Positions 8,905 through 20,062 of a DNA stretch of 64,000 bases are shown one piece after another. Positions within the stretch are counted from its first letter, which is position 1. Each line of letters opens with the position of its first letter. The notes under the pieces were generated by a model. The model saw nothing but the letters and a program-made list of their open reading frames with translations. It searched no databases and was not told the origin of the DNA. Origin of the DNA: Microbulbifer variabilis ATCC 700307. Lineage in GTDB: Bacteria; Pseudomonadota; Gammaproteobacteria; Pseudomonadales; Cellvibrionaceae. A program made the position numbers and the translations under genes. The DNA lies in contig NZ_AQYJ01000029.1 of assembly GCF_000380565.1 (NCBI RefSeq), forward strand, positions 124,001-188,000, read 5' to 3'.

Positions 8905-9385
8905 GGGCAAATACCTCCGGTTAAAGGAAACCATGCAGGCCGCTTATGCGGTTTGCTAAAAGAAGGTAGGGCGCCCTATTGGGAGGGGTCGTGTCTGCAG
9001 TTGGAGCACCGAGCCGCCGGGATCGCAACGAGAGTTTGCTGATAGCACAGCTAAGGGTGTTTTACGTCCGGGTCGGGTTTCCGCTGAGTCCAGCGATCAT
9101 CTCCCTGCTATCCATAATGCTTCCGCTAAAAAAAAAATCAAGCGCTATTGCAGGAAAATGTCACATAAAATTCGACGAATTATCTTTAGAGTGACTTTGC
9201 CCATGTATTTTGAGGGATTATTGAGCAGTTAAGTACGAGATGTGGACGAGAGGTCATTGCCCGCGAGCTTGAGCCTGCGTAAAATTAGCTCTGGCGCACA
9301 GTAAATTTTGGAATGGTTGAGCAAAAATTAGACTCTGCGCTTTTATCTCACGTGTGACAAAAAATCGAGAAATGGGTTCTGTACA
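8905..9385. other. Gene-free divergent intergenic region
   Basis: A 481-base spacer between the leftward HPF-family gene and the rightward coiled-coil gene. It contains no ORF with family-like sequence, no tRNA-like fold and no repeat that I can see. Both promoters must lie here; the AT-rich part is 9125-9190 and 9290-9370. Confidence 0.45.
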
Positions 9386-10384
9386 ATGGCGGTAAAGCAG
9401 TACTGCTCGCTCTTTCTAGCGGGCTTGGTAGTTTTTGGCGGGGCTGTGGCACAGGCGCAATCATCCCTGACGGTGGAGAAAAACCGGCTGGCGCGTCTTG
9501 AGCAGTCCCTCGAGAACAAGCAGGTCGAGCTGGAAGACATTGAGAATGAGCTGCTCTCCTATGAGTACAAGCTTGAGCGTGCGCAAGAGTCCCTGAGTGA
9601 GCTGCGCAAGGAGTTTGAGGAAAGTCGCCTCGAGCTGGAAGAGGCGCGTCGCATCCACGACTCCAATGGGAATTCGGATACTGAGCGCCGTTTAACCAAG
9701 GCAAAACATGGTTTCGCTATGGCGGAGCGCGGTGTGGATAGCCGCAGCCGCCGTCTCGAGTTTATTCAAGAAAATCAAAAAGAGTTGCAGGTCAGGCTGG
9801 CTCAGGAGCAGCAGTCGATAACTCAGACTAAGGCCAAGATTTCCGCCCAGCAGGACAAGATCAGCCAAATGGTGGACACTATGCTCGCCAAGGCTGAAGA
9901 GTCGGAGAGAAGAGCTGCTCTGGCTAGGAGTGCGAGACTTGAGCAGCCCAAGCCACCCAAGCTTAAGACTGCATCCATAGAGAAACCCAAGAAGCGTGAA
10001 GTTGCGCCCGAGCCGGAGCCGGTACCGGAATTGAAGCAGGATATAGACCCTGAATTGCTTGCCTATGTTAAGCGTGAACAGGAGCGTCTGTCGTCTTTGT
10101 TGGGCGAGCAGGATGGAGATAATAAGCAAACTTTCCGCAACCTGGAATTGCGCCCCTCAGGAAGCGAGAGAGTGCCTTTTGAGTTCCTGGGTAAGAATCA
10201 GTACCGGTTGGTGACTGCAGTAGAATCGGGTAGGCAAACCTATAAAATCAATACCTGGAAATTCCGTCGCACGATTCCAGCTGAAGATGATGGTACACGC
10301 TATGTATTTGTATTTGATGCGCGACGCCTTTCAAGGCCTCGCTTAGTGATGTATCCCGAATACGTTTTGGACTCTCTGAAATAA
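9386..10384 (+). CDS. Exported coiled-coil protein, 332 aa, unknown function
   Basis: A signal peptide (CSLFLAGLVVFGGAVAQAQ) is followed by about 170 residues of heptad-rich charged coiled coil (residues 27-195: LARLEQSLENKQVELEDIEN and similar), a proline/lysine linker (KPPKLKTASIEKPKKREVAPEPEPVPE), and a globular C-terminal part of about 100 residues rich in beta-type sequence (QYRLVTAVESGRQTYKINTWKFRR). The architecture suggests a periplasmic scaffold or cell-envelope protein. I cannot assign a family. It is a single gene ending in a strong terminator. Confidence 0.75.
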   Translation: MAVKQYCSLFLAGLVVFGGAVAQAQSSLTVEKNRLARLEQSLENKQVELEDIENELLSYEYKLERAQESLSELRKEFEESRLELEEARRIHDSNGNSDTERRLTKAKHGFAMAERGVDSRSRRLEFIQENQKELQVRLAQEQQSITQTKAKISAQQDKISQMVDTMLAKAEESERRAALARSARLEQPKPPKLKTASIEKPKKREVAPEPEPVPELKQDIDPELLAYVKREQERLSSLLGEQDGDNKQTFRNLELRPSGSERVPFEFLGKNQYRLVTAVESGRQTYKINTWKFRRTIPAEDDGTRYVFVFDARRLSRPRLVMYPEYVLDSLK

Positions 10385-10397
10385 TATCCCCAGGAAG

Positions 10398-10420
10398 GCC
10401 CGCATTTGCGGGCTTTTTTG
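10398..10420 (+). terminator. Rho-independent terminator
   Basis: GCCCGC, loop ATTT, GCGGGC followed by TTTTTT, 14 bases after the stop of the coiled-coil protein gene. Confidence 0.9.
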
Positions 10421-10422
10421 AT

Positions 10423-11019
10423 TTACCTTATATCTTCTGTGCCTGACAAGCTTGTTTCGAAAAGTGGTTGATAGTGACTGCTTTCCGGGGCAGGGTTGCT
10501 TTGGTAGAGAATGATATTGTCGAGCCAAAGGGGATGATCCAGGGCAGCAGTCAATAAATTGGAAAAACCACTCCGACAGCGAGCTAAGGTTATATGGGGG
10601 CGGTAGTCGAGCTCTTCAGGTTTCATGCCCAGGTTCTCGATCAGCCTTTTGCAATCCTCATACGCTTTCAGCAATTCCGGGCTGTGCGTCAACTCAGTAG
10701 CGAGTAATTTTGAATTGCTTTGTGGGAAGGGGGTTATTGAGCTGATACATCCTTCGAATTTCACGGTGTTTTTCGCAATTTCCTCTAACCCTTTTTGGAG
10801 TGGCAGTACTTTTTCACTTGGGGTCTGGCCGAGAAACGCCAGTGTTAGGTGCCTGTTCTGTCTGCTTGTCCAGCGTATTCTGTTGAGTGTCTCCGGGTGC
10901 ATTTTCGTCTTGCAGCGCGCACATAGATTATCGAGAAAAACTTGGGTGTCGCTTGGTGGGCGGATACCGATAAATAGGCGTGAAGAAGTTTTTGAGGCCA
11001 ATTTTGAATCTTTTGACAT
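10423..11019 (-). CDS. thpR: RNA 2',3'-cyclic phosphodiesterase (ThpR/LigT family)
   Basis: A 198-residue 2H phosphoesterase. The two H-x-T-x motifs are present: HLTLAFLGQ at about residue 56 and HITLARC at about residue 141, with the opening RLFIGIRPP typical of the family. The enzyme opens 2',3'-cyclic phosphates to 2'-phosphates and can join tRNA halves with a 2',5' bond in vitro. The N-terminal extension (MSKDSKLASKTSS) is slightly longer than usual. It is interesting that an RtcB-type ligase is also in this window, but far away. The gene is divergent from the heat-shock gene. Confidence 0.9.
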   Translation of the reverse strand: MSKDSKLASKTSSRLFIGIRPPSDTQVFLDNLCARCKTKMHPETLNRIRWTSRQNRHLTLAFLGQTPSEKVLPLQKGLEEIAKNTVKFEGCISSITPFPQSNSKLLATELTHSPELLKAYEDCKRLIENLGMKPEELDYRPHITLARCRSGFSNLLTAALDHPLWLDNIILYQSNPAPESSHYQPLFETSLSGTEDIR

Positions 11020-11037
11020 GTTTTTTCTCTTTAAGCC

Positions 11038-11065
11038 CTTGAATAACTATTTGTTACCCTTATCT
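11038..11065 (+). promoter_or_regulatory. Sigma-32-type heat-shock promoter of the hsp20 gene
   Basis: CTTGAA (11038-11043), a 13-base spacer and CCCTTATCT (11057-11065) match the heat-shock consensus CTTGAA-N13-17-CCCCATNT well. It lies about 100 bases upstream of the small heat-shock gene. Confidence 0.7.
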
Positions 11066-11112
11066 CTGTTGTGCGGAAGGCAGCTTTTTTTAAAGTGTTT
11101 TTTGCAAAAAAT

Positions 11113-11167
11113 GCTCGGGCTTTGTGGCGAGCGAATTCTAATATTGCTCTGAATTGAGGATATAACA
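11113..11167 (+). promoter_or_regulatory. ROSE-like RNA thermometer in the hsp20 leader
   Basis: The leader folds into a stem GCTCG/CGAGC (11113-11117 with 11128-11132) and a terminal hairpin in which TTGCTC (11144-11149) faces GAGGAT (11156-11161), loop TGAATT. The pairs are C-G, U-A, C-G, G.G, U-A, U.U, so the Shine-Dalgarno AGGA is sequestered opposite a UUGCU with a G.G mismatch. That is the signature of ROSE elements in ibpA/hsp20 leaders. The ATG follows at 11168. Confidence 0.7.
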
Positions 11168-11644
11168 ATGCGTAATTTTGATTTTTCCCCCCTGTACCGC
11201 TCTGCGATTGGTTTTGACCGTATGGCCAGCCTACTAGATGCCATGACTACCAGTGAACAGAAGCAACCTTCCTATCCTCCCTACGATATAGAGTTGACTG
11301 GTGAGGACAGTTATAGAATTTCGATGGCAGTTGCAGGTTTTGAACAGTCTGAACTGGATATCCAGGTTGAGCAAAACCGCCTGACAGTATCGGGCAAAAA
11401 GCCGGATGAGTCTCCCCGAGGAAATTTCCTGCATCGGGGTATTGCAGCCAGGAGTTTTGAGCGACGTTTCCAGCTCGCGGATCACGTTAAAGTTACGGAT
11501 GCGAAACTTGCCAATGGATTGCTGCATATAGAGTTGGTGCGAGAAATTCCTGAGGCAATGAAACCTCGCAAAATTGAAATCAGCGAAGGCAATTTATTAC
11601 AGCATACTGATGGTGAGAAAAAGTCAGATTCAGTTGCAGCCTGA
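11168..11644 (+). CDS. ibpA: Small heat-shock protein, Hsp20/IbpA family
   Basis: A 158-residue alpha-crystallin-type chaperone that holds unfolding proteins for DnaK/ClpB. It starts MRNFDFSPLYRSAIGFDRM, nearly the IbpA consensus (MRNFDLSPLYRSAIGFDRL), and then has the crystallin domain (YPPYDIELTGEDSYRISMAVAGF ... LTVSGKK ... FLHRGIAARSFERRFQLADHVKV ... GLLHIELVREIPE). The C-terminal I-x-I is PRKIEIS. It is controlled by a sigma-32-like promoter and a ROSE-like leader. The downstream methyltransferase overlaps its 3' end. Confidence 0.95.
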   Translation: MRNFDFSPLYRSAIGFDRMASLLDAMTTSEQKQPSYPPYDIELTGEDSYRISMAVAGFEQSELDIQVEQNRLTVSGKKPDESPRGNFLHRGIAARSFERRFQLADHVKVTDAKLANGLLHIELVREIPEAMKPRKIEISEGNLLQHTDGEKKSDSVAA

Positions 11645-12299
11645 TTTGTCATATGTATGCCCACTGTGCCGCCACAAGGCGGTACAGTTTTATTACCGCG
11701 ATAAGTTTCGTAGTTATCACCAGTGTGATCGCTGCGCCTTAGTATTTGTGCCCACCGAATATCATCTTACCCCAGATGAAGAGCATGCCTACTACGACCT
11801 GCATGAGAATTCCATGGAGGATGAGGGTTACCACCGTTTTCTCAGTCGTTGTGCTGCACCATTGCTGGATGAGTTATTACCGGCAAGTGATGGTCTGGAT
11901 TTTGGTTGTGGTCCTGCACCGCTACTAGCCAGAATTTTGGCTGATAATGGCCACAGGGTTGATTTATACGATCGCTATTATGCTCCCACCACCGGCGCGC
12001 TGAATAAGTCTTATGACTTTATCGTTGCGACGGAAGTGGTGGAGCACCTTGTGTCGCCTGGAGATGAATTGACCTGCCTTTGGCAGAGGTTGCGGGATGG
12101 TGGAGTGATGGCACTGATGACAAAGTTGGTGATTTCACCAGAGCGCTTTGCCAGTTGGCACTATATCCGTGACCCTACACATATCAGCTTTTTCAGTGTG
12201 CAAACCTTTCAATGGCTGGCTAAAAAATTAAAAGCCGAGCTTCAGTTTGCCGATAGCGATGTCATTTTCCTGCGCAAATCAGGTATTTACCCTGAATAG
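11610..12299 (+). CDS. Zinc-ribbon class I SAM-dependent methyltransferase
   Basis: A 229-residue methyltransferase. An N-terminal four-cysteine zinc ribbon (CPLCRHK ... CDRCALVFV, about residues 20-45) precedes a Rossmann fold with SAM loop LDFGCGPAPLL (about 95-105) and FIVATEVVEHL (about 135). The later segment RDPTHISFFSVQTF is the D-P-T-H-x-x-F-F motif common to this subfamily. The substrate is not known. The ATG at 11610 lies 35 bases inside hsp20, so it may be read from the heat-shock transcript; a TTG further upstream (11574) is a less likely start. The 3' end overlaps the convergent GlxA-type regulator by 21 bases. Confidence 0.82.
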   Translation: MVRKSQIQLQPDLSYVCPLCRHKAVQFYYRDKFRSYHQCDRCALVFVPTEYHLTPDEEHAYYDLHENSMEDEGYHRFLSRCAAPLLDELLPASDGLDFGCGPAPLLARILADNGHRVDLYDRYYAPTTGALNKSYDFIVATEVVEHLVSPGDELTCLWQRLRDGGVMALMTKLVISPERFASWHYIRDPTHISFFSVQTFQWLAKKLKAELQFADSDVIFLRKSGIYPE

Positions 12300-13265
12300 T
12301 TTTGCCCGCACAGTGGTGCGATATTCACTGGGCGTTGTGGCCAGGAATTTTTTGAATAGTGCGGTAAAGTGCCCCATATCCTGGTAGCCAACTTTTTCTG
12401 CAATTTCGTTAACCGATAGGTTGCTGGACTGTAAAAGTTCCCTAGCCATATCTACCCGCACATTCTGCAGATATTGCAGCGGTGTTTGCCCGGTAGCCAG
12501 CTTAAATCGCCGGTTAAATGAACGAACACTCATGTCAAACATTTGCGCTACTTCACTCAAGCGCACTTCTGTATTGCAATGCTCCTTAAGCCAGGCCTGG
12601 GCCTGGACGATATCTTCATCCGGGTGCAAGTGCACCGCGCCCTCTGAATAAGCGATTTCTTCAAAAGGCCTGCGGATTTCGTGGGAGAAGTTCCTTTCCA
12701 CATGGCTTGCGACTGCAGGTCCGTAAAGTTGACGGATCATATGCACGGTGACATCAGCGAGGGCGTTGACGCTTGCGGCACAAAAAAGCTTATCTGCCTG
12801 GGTAATAAAATACTGTTGTTTCAGCTTAACTTTGGGGTAATCGGAGCTGAAGCGATCAAAGTAATGCCAGTGTGTGGTGGCGGGCTTGCCGTCTAGTAGG
12901 CCGGCTTCCGCTAAGAAGCACACACCAGTACCCACTGCGTTGATGGCGGCTCCGGCTGCTGCCTGGCTCTTGAGCCAGTCCAGGATCGGTCCGCTACGCT
13001 TAAGTGCAGGGCGTGGATTGCGCCATAGAGCGGGAATATAGATGAGATCGCTATCTGGGGCTTCGCTCAAGGCGACATCGGGCTGGAAAGTAAAGCCACA
13101 ACGGGTGTTGACTGGACGTCCATCCATGCTGGCAGTTATCAGGCGCAGGGATTCTTTTTTTCCCTCCACCCGGGCACGGCTCTCGGCTCCACGCAGCATT
13201 TCAAGTGGAAGCACCGTGCCGGTCGCCAGCATTTGATCAATTAGGAGAAAGGTTACCGTTCGCAT
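12279..13265 (-). CDS. GlxA-family AraC-type transcriptional regulator with DJ-1/PfpI domain
   Basis: A 328-residue regulator. Residues 1-190 are a DJ-1/PfpI (class I amidotransferase-like) sensor domain starting MRTVTFLLIDQMLATGTVLP with the elbow segment INAVGTGVCFLAEAGLLDG; residues 225-325 are an AraC/XylS DNA-binding domain (LSEVAQMFDMSVRSFNRRFKLATGQTPLQYLQ and VNEIAEKVGYQDMGHFTALFKKFLATTPSEYR). Such proteins sense small metabolites. The frame continues upstream to 13469 without family similarity, so ATG 13263-13265 is the start. It is divergent from fabY, with about 138 bases between the starts, and may control it. Confidence 0.88.
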   Translation of the reverse strand: MRTVTFLLIDQMLATGTVLPLEMLRGAESRARVEGKKESLRLITASMDGRPVNTRCGFTFQPDVALSEAPDSDLIYIPALWRNPRPALKRSGPILDWLKSQAAAGAAINAVGTGVCFLAEAGLLDGKPATTHWHYFDRFSSDYPKVKLKQQYFITQADKLFCAASVNALADVTVHMIRQLYGPAVASHVERNFSHEIRRPFEEIAYSEGAVHLHPDEDIVQAQAWLKEHCNTEVRLSEVAQMFDMSVRSFNRRFKLATGQTPLQYLQNVRVDMARELLQSSNLSVNEIAEKVGYQDMGHFTALFKKFLATTPSEYRTTVRAKLFRVNT

Positions 13266-13403
13266 TGCATACTCAAGCGCACTTGCGCCATTGGCCAAAA
13301 CACTCAATTTTGCTGGCCAGTATGCCCATAACTGGGCGGAATCGCCACCCCCTACACTCCCCAACTCGAAAATTAAGTGTTTAGTGCTTGGCTGGAGGTC
13401 AGG

Positions 13404-15260
13404 ATGCAGCGCCTTCCCGTAATCACCGCATTTGGTGGTTTTAACCCCGCAGGACGTAGTTCCTTTCATCGGGGCTATTCCCGTTTGGTGTTGGATAAGC
13501 TGGATCAGCGAGAGCGGGCTGATATCCTGTCTGACCTTGCTGCGCTAATGGGGCTTCGCAGGGGAGCTGAAGCCGGAACTCCCCTGGATCCAGGGCTTGA
13601 GCAGCAAGTACTGCAAGGGACTCTGGTGCGAGAGCTGGAAGCGCGTTTTTATGACTACCACCGGTGTCATTTCCACCAGGCAGCAAACTTGAATAGCGCC
13701 AATGGCATCACCTTTGAGATGTCGGCGCGTCAGTTACCTCATCCCCAACCAGATGGGTGGCAGGTTGAGCCCATCGGGGGTGGCAAGGTGCGTGTGATGG
13801 CACCGAGCTTGTCGGTGATGTTGGACAGTTACCGAGAAATTCCTGTTGGCGCTGGGGGACAGTTGCCTACTGGGTTTGAGCCTGGCGATCACTACAATTC
13901 CCGCTTCCACCCCCGCGGCCTGCAACTTGCTGTGTTGGGGGCCTCTGACGCAGTGCGCTCCATGGGTATTGACTGGGAGACAGTTGTAAGGGCTGTGGGA
14001 CCAGGAAATATTTCTGTGTATGCCTCCTCGGCCATGAGTCAATTGGATCACTTTGGCAATGGGGGCTTGATGCAGTCCCGTTTGCGTGGTTCTAGAGTCA
14101 GTTCCAAGCAACTGGCGCTCGGTCTGAACAGTATGCCTGCCGACTTTGTAAATGCTTATGTGCTGGATAATGTGGGATCGACAGGAGCAGTGACAGGGGC
14201 CTGTGCCAGTTATTTGTATAATCTGCGAGCGGGAGTGGAGGATATCCGCACTGGCCGTGCCAGGGTCGCCATTGTGGGGGCTGCAGAGGCCCCGCTAGTG
14301 CCGGAAGTGGTAGATGGTTATTCCACCATGGGAGCCCTGGCTACCATCGAAAATTTGCGCAAACTCTACCCGGGTGAAGTGGACTTCAGGCGAACAAGCC
14401 GCCCCTTTGGGGATAACTGTGGGTTTACCTTGGGAGAGGGCACTCAGTGGGCAATCCTGATGGATGATGCCCTGGCGTTGGAGCTGGGGGCGAATATTCA
14501 TGGCTCTGTTGCGGGTGTGTACATCAATGCCGATGGCAATAAGAAGTCAATCTCCGCACCGGGTCCGGGTAATTACCTCACTATGGCCAGGGCTATGGCA
14601 GAGGCTCGATCGATAATTGGTGACGAGGCCTTGCGCCAACGCAGCTTTGTACAGGCTCATGGCTCCAGTACTCCGCAAAACCGGGTAACCGAATCGGCGA
14701 TACTCGACCGCCTGGCTGGAACTTTTGGAATAGAAAAATGGCCAGTGTGTGCTGTTAAAGCTTTTGTAGGGCATACCGTAGCTGCGGCCAGTGGCGACCA
14801 GCTGATTACAGCGCTAGGCATTTTTGATAAAGGAATACTTCCGGGTATCCTGACCACTGACAGGATTGCTGACGATGTTCATCAAGAGAACCTGGATTTC
14901 TCCCTTGAGCACGTCGAAAGAGACCCTCGCTCTCTGGATCTTGCGTTGCTGAACTCGAAAGGGTTTGGTGGCAATAATGCCACTGCTGCAGTGCTTTCTC
15001 CGCATCTTACTCGCAACATGATTGAGAAACGGCACGGGAAGAAGTCCGTATCTCATTACCGCAAGAGTAACGAAGCCGTTATTGAGCGGGCGCAGGCTTA
15101 CGATGTCGAGGCTAGCCGGGGAGAGCTAAATACCATCTACCGCTTTGGGGAGGGTTTGTTTGATGAAGGTGAGATTGCATTGTCTACTGAAGAAGTTGTT
15201 CTTCCGGGGCTTTCGCCGGTCTCCCTTCCTCAAGAAAATCCCTATGACGATATGGTGTAG
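13404..15260 (+). CDS. fabY: FabY-type beta-ketoacyl synthase
   Basis: A 618-residue condensing enzyme, longer than FabB/FabF (about 410) and close to P. aeruginosa FabY (about 630), which condenses acetyl-CoA with malonyl-ACP to start fatty-acid synthesis. Catalytic residues are visible: cysteine in VTGACASYLYNL (about residue 265), histidine in FVQAHGSSTPQNRVTE (about 418) and histidine in KAFVGHTVAAASGDQL (about 455), plus the glycine-rich NSKGFGGNNATAAVLSP. The N-terminal 130 residues are FabY-specific (MQRLPVITAFGGFNPAGRSS). ATG 13404 has GGAGG just upstream; a GTG at 13377 is not supported. An XRE/cupin regulator follows. Confidence 0.88.
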   Translation: MQRLPVITAFGGFNPAGRSSFHRGYSRLVLDKLDQRERADILSDLAALMGLRRGAEAGTPLDPGLEQQVLQGTLVRELEARFYDYHRCHFHQAANLNSANGITFEMSARQLPHPQPDGWQVEPIGGGKVRVMAPSLSVMLDSYREIPVGAGGQLPTGFEPGDHYNSRFHPRGLQLAVLGASDAVRSMGIDWETVVRAVGPGNISVYASSAMSQLDHFGNGGLMQSRLRGSRVSSKQLALGLNSMPADFVNAYVLDNVGSTGAVTGACASYLYNLRAGVEDIRTGRARVAIVGAAEAPLVPEVVDGYSTMGALATIENLRKLYPGEVDFRRTSRPFGDNCGFTLGEGTQWAILMDDALALELGANIHGSVAGVYINADGNKKSISAPGPGNYLTMARAMAEARSIIGDEALRQRSFVQAHGSSTPQNRVTESAILDRLAGTFGIEKWPVCAVKAFVGHTVAAASGDQLITALGIFDKGILPGILTTDRIADDVHQENLDFSLEHVERDPRSLDLALLNSKGFGGNNATAAVLSPHLTRNMIEKRHGKKSVSHYRKSNEAVIERAQAYDVEASRGELNTIYRFGEGLFDEGEIALSTEEVVLPGLSPVSLPQENPYDDMV

Positions 15261-15351
15261 AGTAAAGGGACAATTAATCACTAGCGCCAATTGCTGTTAT
15301 TGAAGGTGTGGTGACCGGAGGGTTAAACACTCAAATTTGATAGGAAATGCA

Positions 15352-15981
15352 ATGGCAGACATGGATGTGTCCAGTGAATCCGGCGATAGCAGTGATGTCG
15401 GTATTCGATTGAAAATGGTGCGCAATATCTACGGTATCTCCCAGCGTGAGCTGGCACGACGGGCAGGCGTCACTAATGCCACCATCTCTTTTATCGAGCA
15501 GGGGCGGGTGAGTCCGTCGGTGGGGTCATTGAATAAGATCCTGGGTAGTGTCCCAATGTCCCTAGCGGAGTTTTTCTCCCTGGAGCTTGGTAAGCCAGGC
15601 CAGATTTTCTTTCGCGCTAATGAAATGCCTGATATTGGCCAGGGAGGTGTACGCTCCCAGCTATTGGGTGGTTTTCGGGAGCATCGCAGTATGTCTATTC
15701 TGCGAAAAGTTTTTCCTGTTGGGCGGGACTCGGGACCTGACTTTGCTGTCGCCGGCGGTGAGGTAGGGGGAATAGTGGTTGCCGGTGAGCTGGAGGTTGC
15801 GGTTGGGTCAGATCTCGCCCTGCTAAGAACTGGGGATGGTTTTTACTTTAGCAGCAGGCGCCCCCATCGCTTTCGAAACCCCGGTAGCTGTGACTGTATA
15901 GTTGTCTATGCTGCGACCCCAGCTCAAGCCCTTCCTGAACCACAATCCGCTGATCTACATACTGTGTTGAATAAAGAGTAA
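15352..15981 (+). CDS. XRE-family regulator with C-terminal cupin domain
   Basis: A 209-residue regulator. A helix-turn-helix (GIRLKMVRNIYGISQRELARRAGVTNATISFIEQGRVSPSVGSL, about residues 16-60) precedes a cupin sensor domain (about 110-190; PHRFRNPG is the cupin motif). Proteins of this layout (PuuR-like) usually repress polyamine, amino-acid or lipid genes and bind a small ligand in the cupin barrel. Start ATG 15352 has AGGA upstream. It follows fabY in the same direction with a 91-base gap, so it may be co-transcribed or control fabY; the ligand is unknown. Confidence 0.85.
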   Translation: MADMDVSSESGDSSDVGIRLKMVRNIYGISQRELARRAGVTNATISFIEQGRVSPSVGSLNKILGSVPMSLAEFFSLELGKPGQIFFRANEMPDIGQGGVRSQLLGGFREHRSMSILRKVFPVGRDSGPDFAVAGGEVGGIVVAGELEVAVGSDLALLRTGDGFYFSSRRPHRFRNPGSCDCIVVYAATPAQALPEPQSADLHTVLNKE

Positions 15982-16116
15982 TTTGCGCCAGACGGCTGAA
16001 AAGTCAAATCAATCCGGGATAGACTAGCTCCGCTTAAAAGCTTGGCCACCGTTTCTTAGGTTGGCCATTTTCTGTACTTCGGTGCTGGTAGCGCCATTCT
16101 ATTTGTAAGAAATAGT

Positions 16117-16136
16117 ATTCAAACAATCGTTTGAAT
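16117..16136. promoter_or_regulatory. PsrA-type operator upstream of fadBA
   Basis: A perfect 20-base palindrome whose core is CAAAC-AATC-GTTTG (16120-16133). The published PsrA consensus in Pseudomonas is G/CAAAC-N2-4-GTTTG/C, a long-chain-fatty-acid-responsive TetR repressor site controlling fadBA. It sits 126 bases before the fadB ATG. No psrA gene is in this window. Confidence 0.75.
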
Positions 16137-16261
16137 CTGGCTATACTACGGCTGACCATATTGGGCCAAAGTGTCACCGCACCCTGCGGGACGGCCTGTG
16201 GTTGCACAAAAATTCCGACCCCGGGCCCAGGATCGCGGCCCAGAATAAAAGAGGTCAATCA

Positions 16262-19605
<3,344 letters not shown>

Positions 19606-19622
19606 TCTAATTGGATCTCGAA

Positions 19623-19650
19623 AAAAGGCGCCTTTGAGGCGCCTTTTTTT
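19623..19650 (+). terminator. Rho-independent terminator of fadBA
   Basis: AAAAGGCGCC, loop TTTGA, GGCGCCTTTTTTT; a strong stem with U-tract 18 bases after the fadA stop. Confidence 0.92.
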
Positions 19651-19787
19651 ATTTTGTGAGGAAAGTGTTCAGTAAAGTGTTGAAGCCCTCAAAATGCTGT
19701 GGCACAATCTGCACCCCTTGTCGCGATGGGCTCTTGTTTTGAGCTGAAACTCTTTACTTTTCAAAGAGTTAGCGGCGGAAAAGTTCT

Positions 19788-19872
<85 letters not shown>

Positions 19873-20062
19873 AATTAAGAACTCTGGAGTCCGCATGACT
19901 TGCCCTGGAGGGGTGAGTGCGGGCTCCTTGTATTTGGTGTCAGCCGGAAATTGCTGTGCAATTTTGACGGCTATGCCCTAAGAGGCGGTTGGCTAAGTCC
20001 CGGCGGCCCGGTATTCGTTGGCGCTGCGGCGCGATAAAAGAGATAGTCTCACGAGGATAAAC

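Noticed and set aside
16034..16258. Minus-strand ORF in the fadB upstream region
   Set aside because: It overlaps the operator and leader of fadB and has no recognisable sequence.
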